This document shows, one piece after another, positions 27,940-37,490 of a DNA stretch of 64,000 bases. Origin of the DNA: Vibrio penaeicida (GTDB lineage Bacteria > Pseudomonadota > Gammaproteobacteria > Enterobacterales > Vibrionaceae). The notes beneath the pieces are model-generated. The model was given only the letters and a program-made list of their open reading frames with translations. It was not told where the DNA came from and did not search any database. Where the stretch lies: assembly GCF_019977755.1 (NCBI RefSeq), contig NZ_AP025144.1, positions 2,790,001 to 2,854,000 of the forward strand, given 5' to 3'. Numbering within the stretch: the stretch's first letter is position 1; every line of letters starts with the position of its first letter. The translations under genes were made by a program, and so were the position numbers.

Positions 27940-28204
27940 ATACCCAAGTGACCTCAAGATGCAGGATTCAGAGCCTCATATTCTGTTTCAGTTCAAGGAA
28001 GAGAACGCAGCGGAATGATAAGTCCTTTCCTAGTTCTTTGACGATGAAATAGGACAGAATATGGGCTCCCAAGGGCGAGGTTTAACTGCCCTTCATACTG
28101 CGTTACCGATTCTTGATTTAGACCCACTAAATCTTCAAATCGGTGTCTTGTCTGAAAAACAGTTAATTCTCGCTGAATCAAGCATCTTGAGGTTACTTGG
28201 GTAT
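27940..28204. repeat. 265-bp MITE-like inverted-repeat element
   Basis: The ends are ATACCCAAGTGACCTCAAG... (27940) and the near-complement ending ...CTTGAGGTTACTTGGGTAT (28204). The terminal inverted repeat extends to about 34 bp with four mismatches. A second, inner inverted repeat pairs CATATTCTGT with ACAGAATATG. No protein is encoded. This looks like a non-autonomous element seen in many Vibrio genomes; it lies between the convergent DUF2989 and msrB genes. A shrunken relative occurs at 39694. Confidence 0.8.
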
Positions 28205-28233
28205 ATGTGAAATTAATTTTCAAAGGTGATGTG

Positions 28234-28653
28234 TTACACGTCACCTTTTTTCGTATTGTTGAAAATTAACGACACTGAGTTAACACAAAACCGTTCGCCA
28301 GTGGTTTTAGGACCATCAGGAAAAACGTGACCCAAATGGCTATCACACGCTGAACAACGGATTTCGACCCTCTTCATTCCGTGACTCAGATCCTCAATAT
28401 AACGAACTGCAGCCTCGTTAATCGGTGCATCAAAACTTGGCCAGCCACACCCAGAATCGTACTTGTTTTCCGAGTGAAAAAGAGGGGTATGACAACAGGT
28501 GCACTGATATTCGCCGCTTTGTTTATTATGAAGTAATTTTCCAGAAAAAGGAGCTTCTGTTCCGTGTGCCCTACAAACACGATATTCTTCGTCAGTTAGT
28601 TGTTCTTTCCACTCTTTTTCCGTTTTTTCAACTGGTTGCGCCTTTTGGTTCAC
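28234..28653 (-). CDS. msrB: Zinc-type peptide methionine-R-sulfoxide reductase B
   Basis: A 139-residue MsrB with both zinc CxxC pairs (CTCC and CSAC), [22 protein letters not shown] and catalytic Cys in RFCVNS. It reduces methionine-R-sulfoxide in cytosolic proteins. The frame opens at 28701, but a GTG at 28653 follows GGAGG at suitable spacing. It is divergent from gapA, as in E. coli, and complements the exported MsrAB at 15326-16459. Confidence 0.93.
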   Translation of the reverse strand: MNQKAQPVEKTEKEWKEQLTDEEYRVCRAHGTEAPFSGKLLHNKQSGEYQCTCCHTPLFHSENKYDSGCGWPSFDAPINEAAVRYIEDLSHGMKRVEIRCSACDSHLGHVFPDGPKTTGERFCVNSVSLIFNNTKKGDV

Positions 28654-28865
28654 GTTTATATTCCTCCATTTTTTTTGTTTTTTATTCATTTTATTAAACA
28701 AAGTCTTGCCTAAGACTGGGGTTGTAGCACATACTTCTTAACCGAAATATGACTTGTGCGTCATTTTTGACACACAGATATTGACTGAATACTTCTACGC
28801 ATGATTGTTGGCGTTAGATCCACCCAGTCATGTGTAAAAAATATACATTTGCAAAGATATGTTAA

Positions 28866-29987
<1,122 letters not shown>

Positions 29988-30021
29988 GCATTAGTAAAAG
30001 ACTTTCTTTGATGAAAGATTA

Positions 30022-30049
30022 AAAAAGGCGACCATTGTGTCGCCTTTTT
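30022..30049 (+). terminator. Terminator of gapA
   Basis: AAAAAGGCGAC (30022-30032) pairs with GTCGCCTTTTT (30039-30049), giving an 11-bp stem ending in a T run, 35 bases past the gapA stop. Confidence 0.92.
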
Positions 30050-30076
30050 GTTTATCTGCAGATCAACAAAATTAGA

Positions 30077-30243
30077 TTAACACCAATCAAAGTAAGTAAG
30101 TGTTCATAAATAGCGAAGGAAAAACGCTTGAGAACAAGGCAAAAAATTTCGATAAGTAGTTATTCTACAATCAAATTTTTTAACGCAGTTATCGAGTGTT
30201 TTAACAAGCTAGAATGAGTGATTACTTACTACGATTGGTATAA
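30077..30243. repeat. 167-bp MITE-like inverted-repeat element
   Basis: The ends are TTAACACCAATC...AGTAAGTAA (30077-30099) and TTACTTACTACGATTGGT...TAA (30222-30243), imperfect inverted repeats of about 22 bp. The interior is non-coding. It lies between the gapA terminator and yeaD, so yeaD may be read from a promoter at or after the element. It is distinct in sequence from the elements at 27940 and 44168. Confidence 0.7.
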
Positions 30244-30260
30244 CACATCAGGATAAGAAG

Positions 30261-31148
30261 ATGGAACTAAAAACTCTCCCTGCTCTGACCGTACTTTCAG
30301 ATAACGTCACAATCGTAGAATATGAAGGTCTTAAAATAGTTCGAGTGATGCATGAAAAAGCTACCGCGGGTATTTCACTTCATGGCGGACACGTTGTTTC
30401 TTTCAAACCAACGGGTCAAGAAGACCTTATTTGGATGAGTAAAGAAGCGAATTTTGATGGGAAAGCTGCACTACGTGGTGGTGTACCGGTTTGTTGGCCA
30501 TGGTTTGGCCGTATTGCCGCACCAGCACATGGCTTTGCACGTACTAGCCTGTGGGAATTGGTTGAACATAGAGAAAATGCCGAAGGTGTTATTGTTAGTC
30601 TTGGCTTGAAAACAAGCAACGAAACACTCGCGGTGTGGAACCATCAGTTTGAAGCCATTTTGAATGTAGAAATCTCGGACGATCTTACTATTACGTTGGA
30701 TGTAAAAAACACAGATACATCTGAATGGACATTCTCCGGTGCTCTTCATACTTACCTCAATGTTGGCAACATCCACGATACAGAAACAACAGGAATGGGG
30801 TCAGAATTCATTGACGGGTTAAACGGCAATCAAGTGACTCAAGGTGGTAGCACACTGACACTCACTGAAAGTATTGATCGTGTTTACACTCAGCCTGAAG
30901 GACAAATTAAAGTCGCTGACGCATCCCTAAATCGCTCATTAGTTGTTGAAAATAAAGGTCACAATTCCGCCGTACTTTGGAATCCATGGAAAGACGGAGC
31001 GGAAGGTATGGGAGACATGCAAGACGATGGCTATCTAACCATGCTTTGTGTGGAATCAACTCTTCATGCCCCTACTATTGAGGAAGGAAAGACATTACAG
31101 CCAGGTGAAAGTCATCAGCTTGTTACCAAGCTCTCTTACAACGCTTAA
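30261..31148 (+). CDS. yeaD: D-hexose-6-phosphate mutarotase
   Basis: A 295-residue aldose-1-epimerase-like protein of the YeaD branch: GISLHGGHVVSFKPTGQEDLIW is the N-terminal start of the fold in two parts, with RGGVPVCWPWFG, catalytic His near HGFARTSLW and WNPWKDG near the end. It interconverts alpha and beta anomers of glucose-6-phosphate and related sugars. It is next to gapA, the E. coli order, linking it to upper glycolysis. Confidence 0.93.
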   Translation: MELKTLPALTVLSDNVTIVEYEGLKIVRVMHEKATAGISLHGGHVVSFKPTGQEDLIWMSKEANFDGKAALRGGVPVCWPWFGRIAAPAHGFARTSLWELVEHRENAEGVIVSLGLKTSNETLAVWNHQFEAILNVEISDDLTITLDVKNTDTSEWTFSGALHTYLNVGNIHDTETTGMGSEFIDGLNGNQVTQGGSTLTLTESIDRVYTQPEGQIKVADASLNRSLVVENKGHNSAVLWNPWKDGAEGMGDMQDDGYLTMLCVESTLHAPTIEEGKTLQPGESHQLVTKLSYNA

Positions 31149-31248
31149 ACGTTAACAGACCTTTCAAAGCCATTGTTGGGCACTGAAGTGCGCGTTTAAG
31201 TTCGGCCAGAAAATTCCAACTGGCCACAATTCAATTGGCATATTTTCA

Positions 31249-31270
31249 AGCGGCTAACTCATTAGCCGCT
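31249..31270 (+). terminator. Hairpin downstream of yeaD
   Basis: AGCGGCTA (31249-31256) pairs with TAGCCGCT (31263-31270), loop ACTCAT, followed by GTTTACATCTTTTT. It lies about 100 bases past the yeaD stop. Confidence 0.7.
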
Positions 31271-31273
31271 GTT

Positions 31274-31287
31274 TACATCTTTTTACA
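31274..31287 (+). promoter_or_regulatory. RstA-box-like site
   Basis: TACATCTTTTTACA matches the published E. coli RstA motif TACATNTNGTTACA with one mismatch. It lies about 180 bases before the rstA-like gene, so it may be an autoregulatory site, although it also overlaps the tail of the yeaD terminator. Confidence 0.4.
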
Positions 31288-31400
31288 CATTCAACTCCCA
31301 AATAACTTACTCTATTAGTATTTGTTAATCTTTAGTTCGCATCATTACTGATATGATTCAAAACAACCTTTCTGGAGACAGTTCAGAGTTCAGATTACTA

Positions 31401-31416
31401 GTCACAAATCGTCACA
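31401..31416 (+). promoter_or_regulatory. Tandem GTCACA direct repeat upstream of the rstA-like gene
   Basis: GTCACA-N4-GTCACA (31401-31406, 31411-31416) with a 10-base period, and a weak third copy (AGTCAA) at 31421. OmpR-family regulators typically bind such tandem half sites. The same motif occurs at 33815-33830. Confidence 0.5.
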
Positions 31417-31467
31417 GTCCAGTCAATGAGATTGAAATAAAATTGGCACAATACCCAAGGAGAGGAA

Positions 31468-32187
31468 ATGTATCTAATGGATCCTACTAATCAATACAGC
31501 TTAATGCTTGTTGAAGATGATATGGAACTGGCTGAGCTGATCTGTGATTATTTAAAAGGTCATGAGTTCGACGTAACACACGTGAGCAACGGAATAGATG
31601 CAGCACAACGAATTGTGGCAGAGCAACCTGATATTGTCATATTGGATGTCATGCTTCCTGGGCAATCGGGTATGGACGTTTGCCGACAAGTGAGAACCGA
31701 CTACCTTGGCATGATTTTGATGCAAACCGCGCTTGATGACGACATTGATCAAATGATGGGGTTGGAGTTGGGTGCCGATGATTACATTGTAAAGCAAGTA
31801 CAACCAAGGCTTTTACTTTCGCGCGTTCGCGCATTACTTCGAAGAAATAAACGCACCAACACGCCCGCAGATACTCAAACGGTACTGACGTTTGGCGCGT
31901 TAAAGATTGACTTGCAAAAACGACAAGTTTCTATGAATAACAATGAAATCCAGTTAACCACGGCCGAATTCGAGCTTTTACACCTTCTTGCCCAAAACCC
32001 CGGAAAAGTCGTATCACGAGACGACATTGTCCAGCAGATAAGGGGTTATGAATACGATGGTCTGGACCGGTCAATCGATCGAAGGATTTCTCGGTTAAGG
32101 AGAACACTCTTGGACGATCCTAACCAACCTCAAATCATTAAAACTGTTCGCGGTAAGGGCTATCAGCTCTGCGCAGATAAGCGCTAA
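31468..32187 (+). CDS. OmpR-family response regulator, RstA-like
   Basis: A 239-residue response regulator: receiver with acidic cluster EDD (16-18), phospho-acceptor Asp60 (ILDVMLPG), Thr87 and Lys109, then the winged-helix DNA-binding domain (TTAEFELLHLLAQNPGKVV, YDGLDRSIDRRISRLRRTLLDD). The residue after Lys109 is Gln, not the usual Pro; E. coli RstA also lacks that Pro. Strong Shine-Dalgarno AAGGAGAGG. It is 10 bases before the sensor gene and probably controls the whole four-gene cluster. Confidence 0.9.
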   Translation: MYLMDPTNQYSLMLVEDDMELAELICDYLKGHEFDVTHVSNGIDAAQRIVAEQPDIVILDVMLPGQSGMDVCRQVRTDYLGMILMQTALDDDIDQMMGLELGADDYIVKQVQPRLLLSRVRALLRRNKRTNTPADTQTVLTFGALKIDLQKRQVSMNNNEIQLTTAEFELLHLLAQNPGKVVSRDDIVQQIRGYEYDGLDRSIDRRISRLRRTLLDDPNQPQIIKTVRGKGYQLCADKR

Positions 32188-32197
32188 CGGAGCTTCT

Positions 32198-33835
32198 ATG
32201 ATTAAGGCATTTTCTGTTCTTTGGCTGGTAATTCTTATCCCGATTGCATTATTTTTCAGCCCGTTTTCCGCCAACCCACTCAACCATATCAGCAATATAT
32301 TAACAAAAGACTTTTATGAAAATATTTACGGTCCGACGCTCTATACCCTTCAAGACGACTTAGACGCTATTCCGTCGGAAAACTGGTCGCAATACATAAA
32401 AGAGCTGCAACCGCATTTTGGTGTGGACTTGAAGATTATTGAGATCGCGGACTTCCCATTAAACGACGCCGATTTATTATCAAGCCTAAAAGCAGGGGAA
32501 ATTGTTTACCAGATTTCCGATCCTCCCGCGTTACTCATGCGAATTCATCAAAGTGAACAAGCCATTTATTTTGCTACAGATTTAGCCAGTAACGATTATG
32601 GAAGGATGCAAGCTAAGGGGCCGATGTATATTTTGGCACGAGAAATCAAGAAAACGCCCAAAGATCAGCGCGAAGTCGAACTGGAAAAGATTACCCAACA
32701 AATGCCCGTTTACGCGACCATTGAGCCTTTGGATTCACTCGAACTCTCGGAAGAAAATGTAAGCCTGCTTTTATCCGGTGAAATCACTTCTGAACTGAGT
32801 GAAGAAGGAGGGCTTGTTTTGTTCGCTCAAATTGAAGGTAGCGATATTTTACGAGTAATGGACAGCCAATCGAGCACTATCCAAATTCAGTTCATGGGCG
32901 CGATCATCATGGGGATCATGCTCTGTATTGCCGCCGTTATTGTGCTTTGGGCTATCCCCCTTTGGCGCGATTTAAAACGATTAGTAGCAACAACGAATCA
33001 ATACGGTAAAGGCGATCTTCAAGCACGCGCAAAAACATCTAGAATGTCAGTGGTAGCGCAGTTAAGCACATCGTTCAATAACATGGCTGATAGTGTTGAG
33101 AAATTGATATTGGGGCATCGTGAGCTCACCAACGCGATTGCACACGATTTAAGAACCCCTCTTTACCGCCTGCGCTTTGCTTTTGAAATGCTCAATGGTG
33201 ACATCACCAAGGAACAAAGGGAAAAGTACAACAACGTCGTTGAAAAGAGTATTGATGACCTCGATCATCTCATCAATCAAACATTAATTCTTTCACGTTA
33301 TTCTCGCCGTGTTCCTAATGCGAAACAAATCGTTCCATGCGTGCTTGAACCTATATTGCGCGCTGAAATTCATCACTTTCAATTGGAACACGCCGATCTT
33401 CATATCGAATTCAATTGCTCATCCTTACTTCAGGAAGAAGAAATCATGGTCGATCAAAGAGCCATGGTCCGCGCAATGAACAACTTACTTTCGAATGCCG
33501 CTAGATTTGCGAAAAGCACCATTGTTGTCACCTTTGAACGCCACCCAAAAACTTGGCAGCTCACCATTGAAGATGACGGCATTGGTATCCCTCAGGAGTT
33601 ATGGGAATCAATATTTGACCCATTTACACAGGTAGACAATGAAGAAAGAGACACCACAACAGGTCATGGGCTGGGTTTAGCCATTGTTAAACAAATTGCC
33701 ATTTGGCATGAAGGTGACGTACTGATTTCGCAGTCTTCTCTTGGTGGAGCAAAGTTCATCTTATCTTGGAACGCAAAACCAGAAGAGGATCAACAGGGAA
33801 GCCGAGCGAAAGTTGTCACAAACGGTCACAGTTAG
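32198..33835 (+). CDS. Sensor histidine kinase, RstB-like
   Basis: A 545-residue membrane kinase: TM1 about residues 4-20, a roughly 210-residue periplasmic domain, TM2 about 233-255, HAMP linker, then DHp with phospho-acceptor His316 (AIAHDLRTPLYRLRF) and the ATPase with N box NNLLSNAARFA, G1 DDGIGIP, F box FDPFTQ and G2 GHGLGLAI. It is longer than E. coli RstB (433) mainly through its periplasmic sensor domain, so the signal may differ. Its last codons overlap a GTCACA repeat that probably serves the next gene. Confidence 0.9.
   Translation: MIKAFSVLWLVILIPIALFFSPFSANPLNHISNILTKDFYENIYGPTLYTLQDDLDAIPSENWSQYIKELQPHFGVDLKIIEIADFPLNDADLLSSLKAGEIVYQISDPPALLMRIHQSEQAIYFATDLASNDYGRMQAKGPMYILAREIKKTPKDQREVELEKITQQMPVYATIEPLDSLELSEENVSLLLSGEITSELSEEGGLVLFAQIEGSDILRVMDSQSSTIQIQFMGAIIMGIMLCIAAVIVLWAIPLWRDLKRLVATTNQYGKGDLQARAKTSRMSVVAQLSTSFNNMADSVEKLILGHRELTNAIAHDLRTPLYRLRFAFEMLNGDITKEQREKYNNVVEKSIDDLDHLINQTLILSRYSRRVPNAKQIVPCVLEPILRAEIHHFQLEHADLHIEFNCSSLLQEEEIMVDQRAMVRAMNNLLSNAARFAKSTIVVTFERHPKTWQLTIEDDGIGIPQELWESIFDPFTQVDNEERDTTTGHGLGLAIVKQIAIWHEGDVLISQSSLGGAKFILSWNAKPEEDQQGSRAKVVTNGHS
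33815..33830 (+). promoter_or_regulatory. Tandem GTCACA direct repeat upstream of the DUF2860 gene
   Basis: GTCACA-N4-GTCACA (33815-33820, 33825-33830) lies in the last codons of the sensor kinase gene, about 85 bases before the DUF2860 start. It matches the site at 31401 in 16 of 18 bases (GTCACAAA..GTCACAGT). Confidence 0.5.
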
Positions 33836-33913
33836 TCTTTATTTTGGCATGGAGTAGCGTTCAATTATTGAACACAATAGCTACTCAATCTCAACATTTA
33901 AAAAGGTACAGGG

Positions 33914-34927
33914 ATGAAATATCTACACAGAACGGTTGGTATCACTTGCTTGATGATGAGCACTCCTCTAATCGCAAACTCAGAAATTGCGGAGCAAGAA
34001 ACACCATTTGATCCAGGCTGGCAATTTGTTTTATCAGCGAACGTTGGAGTTGGAACCGAGCAATCTCAACTTAATACTCACGATGACAACAAAACAACAG
34101 ACTCGCTACAAAGCAGCGGAAAATCAACATCTGGAATTGGTGCCTTCCCTTTTGTACGAGTGGAGTACACATTAGATAGCGGCTATACACAATTTTACTT
34201 AGGTCAAAGTGAAGATCAGGTAACTAACGAACAGTTTCAAGCGGAAATTGGTGTGAACCACTACCTGAATGGCGTGGGCTTAATTAATGCTGCGTACTTC
34301 CCGAAAATCCCTGGAGTCAATGAAGTTTGGGAAGATGCCTATTTGATTGGATCTGCCCGTAAAACAACAAATTCTAACGCTCAAGGTGGACGTATCGCCT
34401 ACTCACCAGAAACCACTTTGCCTTTAACGTTCCGCTACGCTTTTGTTAAGTACGACGTAGAAAACGACAAATCTGGTAAAGGGCAAAATTTGTCCGCTGA
34501 AAATATGAAAAAGCTGGAAAGAAACAGCCTATACCAAAGAGTGGCAGTTGAAACGGTTTTCCCTCTAACCGACAACATGGCACTTTTGCCTGCTCTAAAC
34601 TACACCGTTCGTGATGCCGATGGCAAAGCCAACAGCTTCAAAGAGTTTGGTGGTGATTTAGGCCTGCAGTATTCTCTAGGAAAGCACAGCTTTGTTGTTC
34701 ACGCTGGTATCGCACAACGTGGTTTTGATGCTAAAAACCCCGTGTTTAACAAAAAACAAGACACCTCAATAACCAACTTATTCGCACTTTATTCCTATGC
34801 GCAACCATTTGGTTGGGAAAGAGCAAGTATTAGTGTCATTGGTGGTATTGGCAATGAAGATTCAGACATCAATTTCCATGACACTAAATCCAATTACATT
34901 TCAGCAGGTGTTAACTACTTCTTTTAG
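33914..34927 (+). CDS. DUF2860 outer-membrane beta-barrel-like protein
   Basis: A 337-residue secreted protein with signal MKYLHRTVGITCLMMSTPLIANS. The mature part is made of alternating beta-strand segments (FPFVRVEYTLDSGYTQFYLG, LPLTFRYAFVKYDVEND) and ends in Phe (SAGVNYFF), the classic outer-membrane insertion signature. It fits the DUF2860 family of Vibrio; function unknown, possibly a pore or an envelope sensor target. It is downstream of the two-component genes with a GTCACA site in front. Confidence 0.82.
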   Translation: MKYLHRTVGITCLMMSTPLIANSEIAEQETPFDPGWQFVLSANVGVGTEQSQLNTHDDNKTTDSLQSSGKSTSGIGAFPFVRVEYTLDSGYTQFYLGQSEDQVTNEQFQAEIGVNHYLNGVGLINAAYFPKIPGVNEVWEDAYLIGSARKTTNSNAQGGRIAYSPETTLPLTFRYAFVKYDVENDKSGKGQNLSAENMKKLERNSLYQRVAVETVFPLTDNMALLPALNYTVRDADGKANSFKEFGGDLGLQYSLGKHSFVVHAGIAQRGFDAKNPVFNKKQDTSITNLFALYSYAQPFGWERASISVIGGIGNEDSDINFHDTKSNYISAGVNYFF

Positions 34928-35013
34928 AATGATTAGCAAATACCCAAGCAGCGCATCGTTTCTTGGGTATCGCTCACTTACTTCGATTCAAATGAGTTTC
35001 AAGGAGGAAATCA

Positions 35014-35346
35014 ATGCGTATCACAGTCATTTTGGCCATTACAGCACTATTCACTCTGTCGGGTTGCTCTCGATTTCCTCATAACGACATTATGAAATGG
35101 ATGCCCCTTCCCTCATTAGAACAAGTGACACCACCGGGTGAATGGGTATTGTTCAGAGAAATGAATTCTTCCGATATGCAGATTGAGCAAAGCCCCTTTC
35201 ACTCGATCGAATCAGACAGTCTATCGGAAGCGGTCGCTAAAAACGTCATCACAAAAATCAGTTTGTATGTCATGACAGCGCGGCTGCCCTCTCCTCATCA
35301 ACAATATGCTCGATGGGAACACCTATTAGACGAATACCGGGATTGA
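35014..35346 (+). CDS. Small lipoprotein, unknown
   Basis: A 110-residue lipoprotein: signal MRITVILAITALFTLSGC, lipidated Cys18. The mature part (PPGEWVLFREMNSSDMQIEQ) has no recognised family. A strong Shine-Dalgarno AAGGAGG precedes the ATG. It follows the DUF2860 gene by 86 bases and is likely a fourth member of the RstAB-like cluster. Confidence 0.75.
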   Translation: MRITVILAITALFTLSGCSRFPHNDIMKWMPLPSLEQVTPPGEWVLFREMNSSDMQIEQSPFHSIESDSLSEAVAKNVITKISLYVMTARLPSPHQQYARWEHLLDEYRD

Positions 35347-35425
35347 TGTTCAACGCCTTTGAATCTTTGCAATGGTCGACCTATACCGCTAAAATTTGCG
35401 ACCCAATTGTCTCTGCGAGTTGAAC

Positions 35426-36244
35426 ATGTCTTATCAATGCCCACTTTGCCAAACGAAACTTGATTTCGTTCAGCATCATTATCGATGTGAAAATAACCAT
35501 CAGTTTGATGTTGCAAAAGAAGGCTACGTTAACCTTATGCCCGCACATCATAAGCGCTCAAAAGATCCCGGTGACAATAAAGAGATGACTCAGGCTCGGC
35601 GCCGTTTTCTCGATAGTGGTCACTACGATAAGCTTCGCGATACGGTTGCGGATACATGTCGAAAGTGGCTCGACAATACGTCAGCGCAATTGCTCGATAT
35701 AGGCTGTGGTGAAGGGTATTACACCAACCAAGTAGAGAGCACATTGCGCGCATCGAACCCCCACGCCAAGGTGTTTGGACTCGATATTTCAAAAGTCGCT
35801 ATCCGTTATGCTGCAAAGCGTTACAGAGGTTGCCAATTCAGTGTGGCGTCAAGCCATCGCTTGCCTTTTGCGGATCAATCTCTTGACGCCGTACTGAGAA
35901 TTTATGCGCCCTGCAAAGCAGATGAACTCAAGCGTGCTATTCGCCCCCAAGGCGTCGTTGTTACAGTTACACCCGCTGCTCGTCACCTATATCAACTTCG
36001 TGAAGGCATATACGACGACGTCAGGCTACATGACGAAGCCCATGAAACTATCGATGGCTTCAGTTTATTGGGCGAAGAAAAGTTGAATTACACGATGCCC
36101 TTAAATGGAAACGAAGCGCTAGACCTGCTTCAAATGACGCCGTTTGCTTGGAAAGCGACGGACGAATTCAGGCAATCTTTGTCTAATTCTTCGACGTTTG
36201 AATGCGAGGCAGACTTCATTATCAGAGCCTACCAGAGAGTCTAA
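35426..36244 (+). CDS. rlmA: 23S rRNA (guanine-N1)-methyltransferase RlmA
   Basis: A 272-residue RlmA: N-terminal zinc ribbon (CPLCQTKLDF...YRCENNHQFD), then SAM-binding LLDIGCGEGYYTNQ and FGLDISKVAIRYAAKR. It methylates G745 of 23S rRNA near the peptide exit tunnel. The frame opens at 35396, but MSYQCPLC at 35426 is the family start. A weak hairpin TAATCCCT/AGGGTTA at about 36242-36266 may terminate it. Confidence 0.92.
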   Translation: MSYQCPLCQTKLDFVQHHYRCENNHQFDVAKEGYVNLMPAHHKRSKDPGDNKEMTQARRRFLDSGHYDKLRDTVADTCRKWLDNTSAQLLDIGCGEGYYTNQVESTLRASNPHAKVFGLDISKVAIRYAAKRYRGCQFSVASSHRLPFADQSLDAVLRIYAPCKADELKRAIRPQGVVVTVTPAARHLYQLREGIYDDVRLHDEAHETIDGFSLLGEEKLNYTMPLNGNEALDLLQMTPFAWKATDEFRQSLSNSSTFECEADFIIRAYQRV

Positions 36245-36312
36245 TCCCTCGTGTTTTGAAGGGTTAGAATCAATACAAACCATGGTATGGTAAGACGATA
36301 TCGTTAATCGGA

Positions 36313-37218
36313 TTGAGCTATATTTTGAGCGTTACTGACCCTTCATTAAATCGGATAGAAAAATTACTGTCCTATATCCACAGCAACGTCGATTTGCCAC
36401 TTACTTTGGAAGATCTTTCCAAGCAGAGTTGTTGGTCGCGCTGGCAGCTTCAAAGGGTTTTCCACTCAAAGACTGGGCTGAACGTTGCGCAGTACGTCAG
36501 AGAAATTAAGCTCAGTCTGGCCGCAGAACAAATTCTCACCTCTCACGATCGTATGGTGGATATCTCAGTCGCATTTGGGTTCAATTCTGAAATCAGCTTC
36601 AGCCGTGCATTCAAACAATACTTTGGCTTAAGTCCTCGAGCATACCGCCAACAAGGCAATCGAAACCGAATCAAAATCCCACTCGTGCGTCCGAGCGCTA
36701 GTGCTCCCAGATTTCAACCCGATACCGACTACTTCCAGATTCGAATAGAGCACAGAGCAGCCTCGACCTTATATGGCATCCGTGAACCAATAAAAGGCTT
36801 GTTTGCCCAAATCCCTAATTTCAAGCAAAAGGTTCCTCAAATCTGGGAAGAACTTCATTCGAAGTGTAAAGAAGTTCGGGGACTTTCCCCCCAGCTTGGT
36901 GTCATTGACGCTACCCATAGTGTAATGGGTGAAGAAGGCTTGGAATATTGGTCAGGGCTAAACGCCGAACAGTTAAGTGAGCGGACGAAAGCAAAACTTT
37001 CCTCTCTAGACATTCCTGAACACGATTACGCGGTGTTACCCGTTCATGGTCCAATAGAAAAGTTAGCCGACTTAGTGGAATGGTTCATTCTATTCTGGCT
37101 CCCTGATTCTGGATATCAGGGTGTAGATGGCTATGAAATTGAGGTCTATGATCACAGGTTCAATGCCACTAGCGACACCTCTTATATGGAGTACTGGTTC
37201 CCTGTCATTAAAAATTAA
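36313..37218 (+). CDS. AraC-family regulator with GyrI-like effector domain (Rob-like)
   Basis: About 300 residues: an N-terminal AraC/XylS double helix-turn-helix (IEKLLSYIHSNVDLPLTLED, SRWQLQRVFHSKTGLNVAQY, VAFGFNSEISFSRAFKQYFGLSPRAYR) joined to a C-terminal GyrI/SOUL-like small-molecule domain, the architecture of Rob. It may respond to hydrophobic drugs or bile-like compounds. There is no ATG near the start; TTG at 36313 or 36325 is proposed, with no good Shine-Dalgarno, so the start is uncertain. It precedes the iron locus but lacks the AraC-only form of known siderophore regulators. Confidence 0.82.
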   Translation: MSYILSVTDPSLNRIEKLLSYIHSNVDLPLTLEDLSKQSCWSRWQLQRVFHSKTGLNVAQYVREIKLSLAAEQILTSHDRMVDISVAFGFNSEISFSRAFKQYFGLSPRAYRQQGNRNRIKIPLVRPSASAPRFQPDTDYFQIRIEHRAASTLYGIREPIKGLFAQIPNFKQKVPQIWEELHSKCKEVRGLSPQLGVIDATHSVMGEEGLEYWSGLNAEQLSERTKAKLSSLDIPEHDYAVLPVHGPIEKLADLVEWFILFWLPDSGYQGVDGYEIEVYDHRFNATSDTSYMEYWFPVIKN

Positions 37219-37295
37219 TGAGTAATTAATCATTAAAATGAGAGTTGCACCAAATTGTTAATTTTCACTTCATCATTAGCTATATGATTCCTACC

Positions 37296-37314
37296 TGATA
37301 ATCATTATCATTTG
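37296..37314 (+). promoter_or_regulatory. Fur box of the siderophore uptake locus
   Basis: TGATAATCATTATCATTTG contains the near-perfect Fur core GATAATCATTATC (37297-37309), about 180 bases before the receptor start. Iron-replete repression of the whole locus is expected. The leader after it holds two direct copies of CCATAAGGTAA (37364, 37381). Confidence 0.85.
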
Positions 37315-37490
37315 TGTTCACAATAAAAAAGGCATAAACGGCGGGCTCCGCTGAAAGAGAACCACCATAAGGTAACCTATCCATAAGGTAAACCATGGTT
37401 ATGCTCTCGCTTCTCCTTGATAAAACAACGTGAACACGTCACTACAGCGTAAACATCTCGCTGATTAAAAAGGACATAGCTGAGGTATTA

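Noticed and set aside
31468..32187. Response regulator with degenerate receiver (Lys-Gln instead of Lys-Pro)
   Set aside because: All phosphorylation residues are present and E. coli RstA also lacks that Pro.
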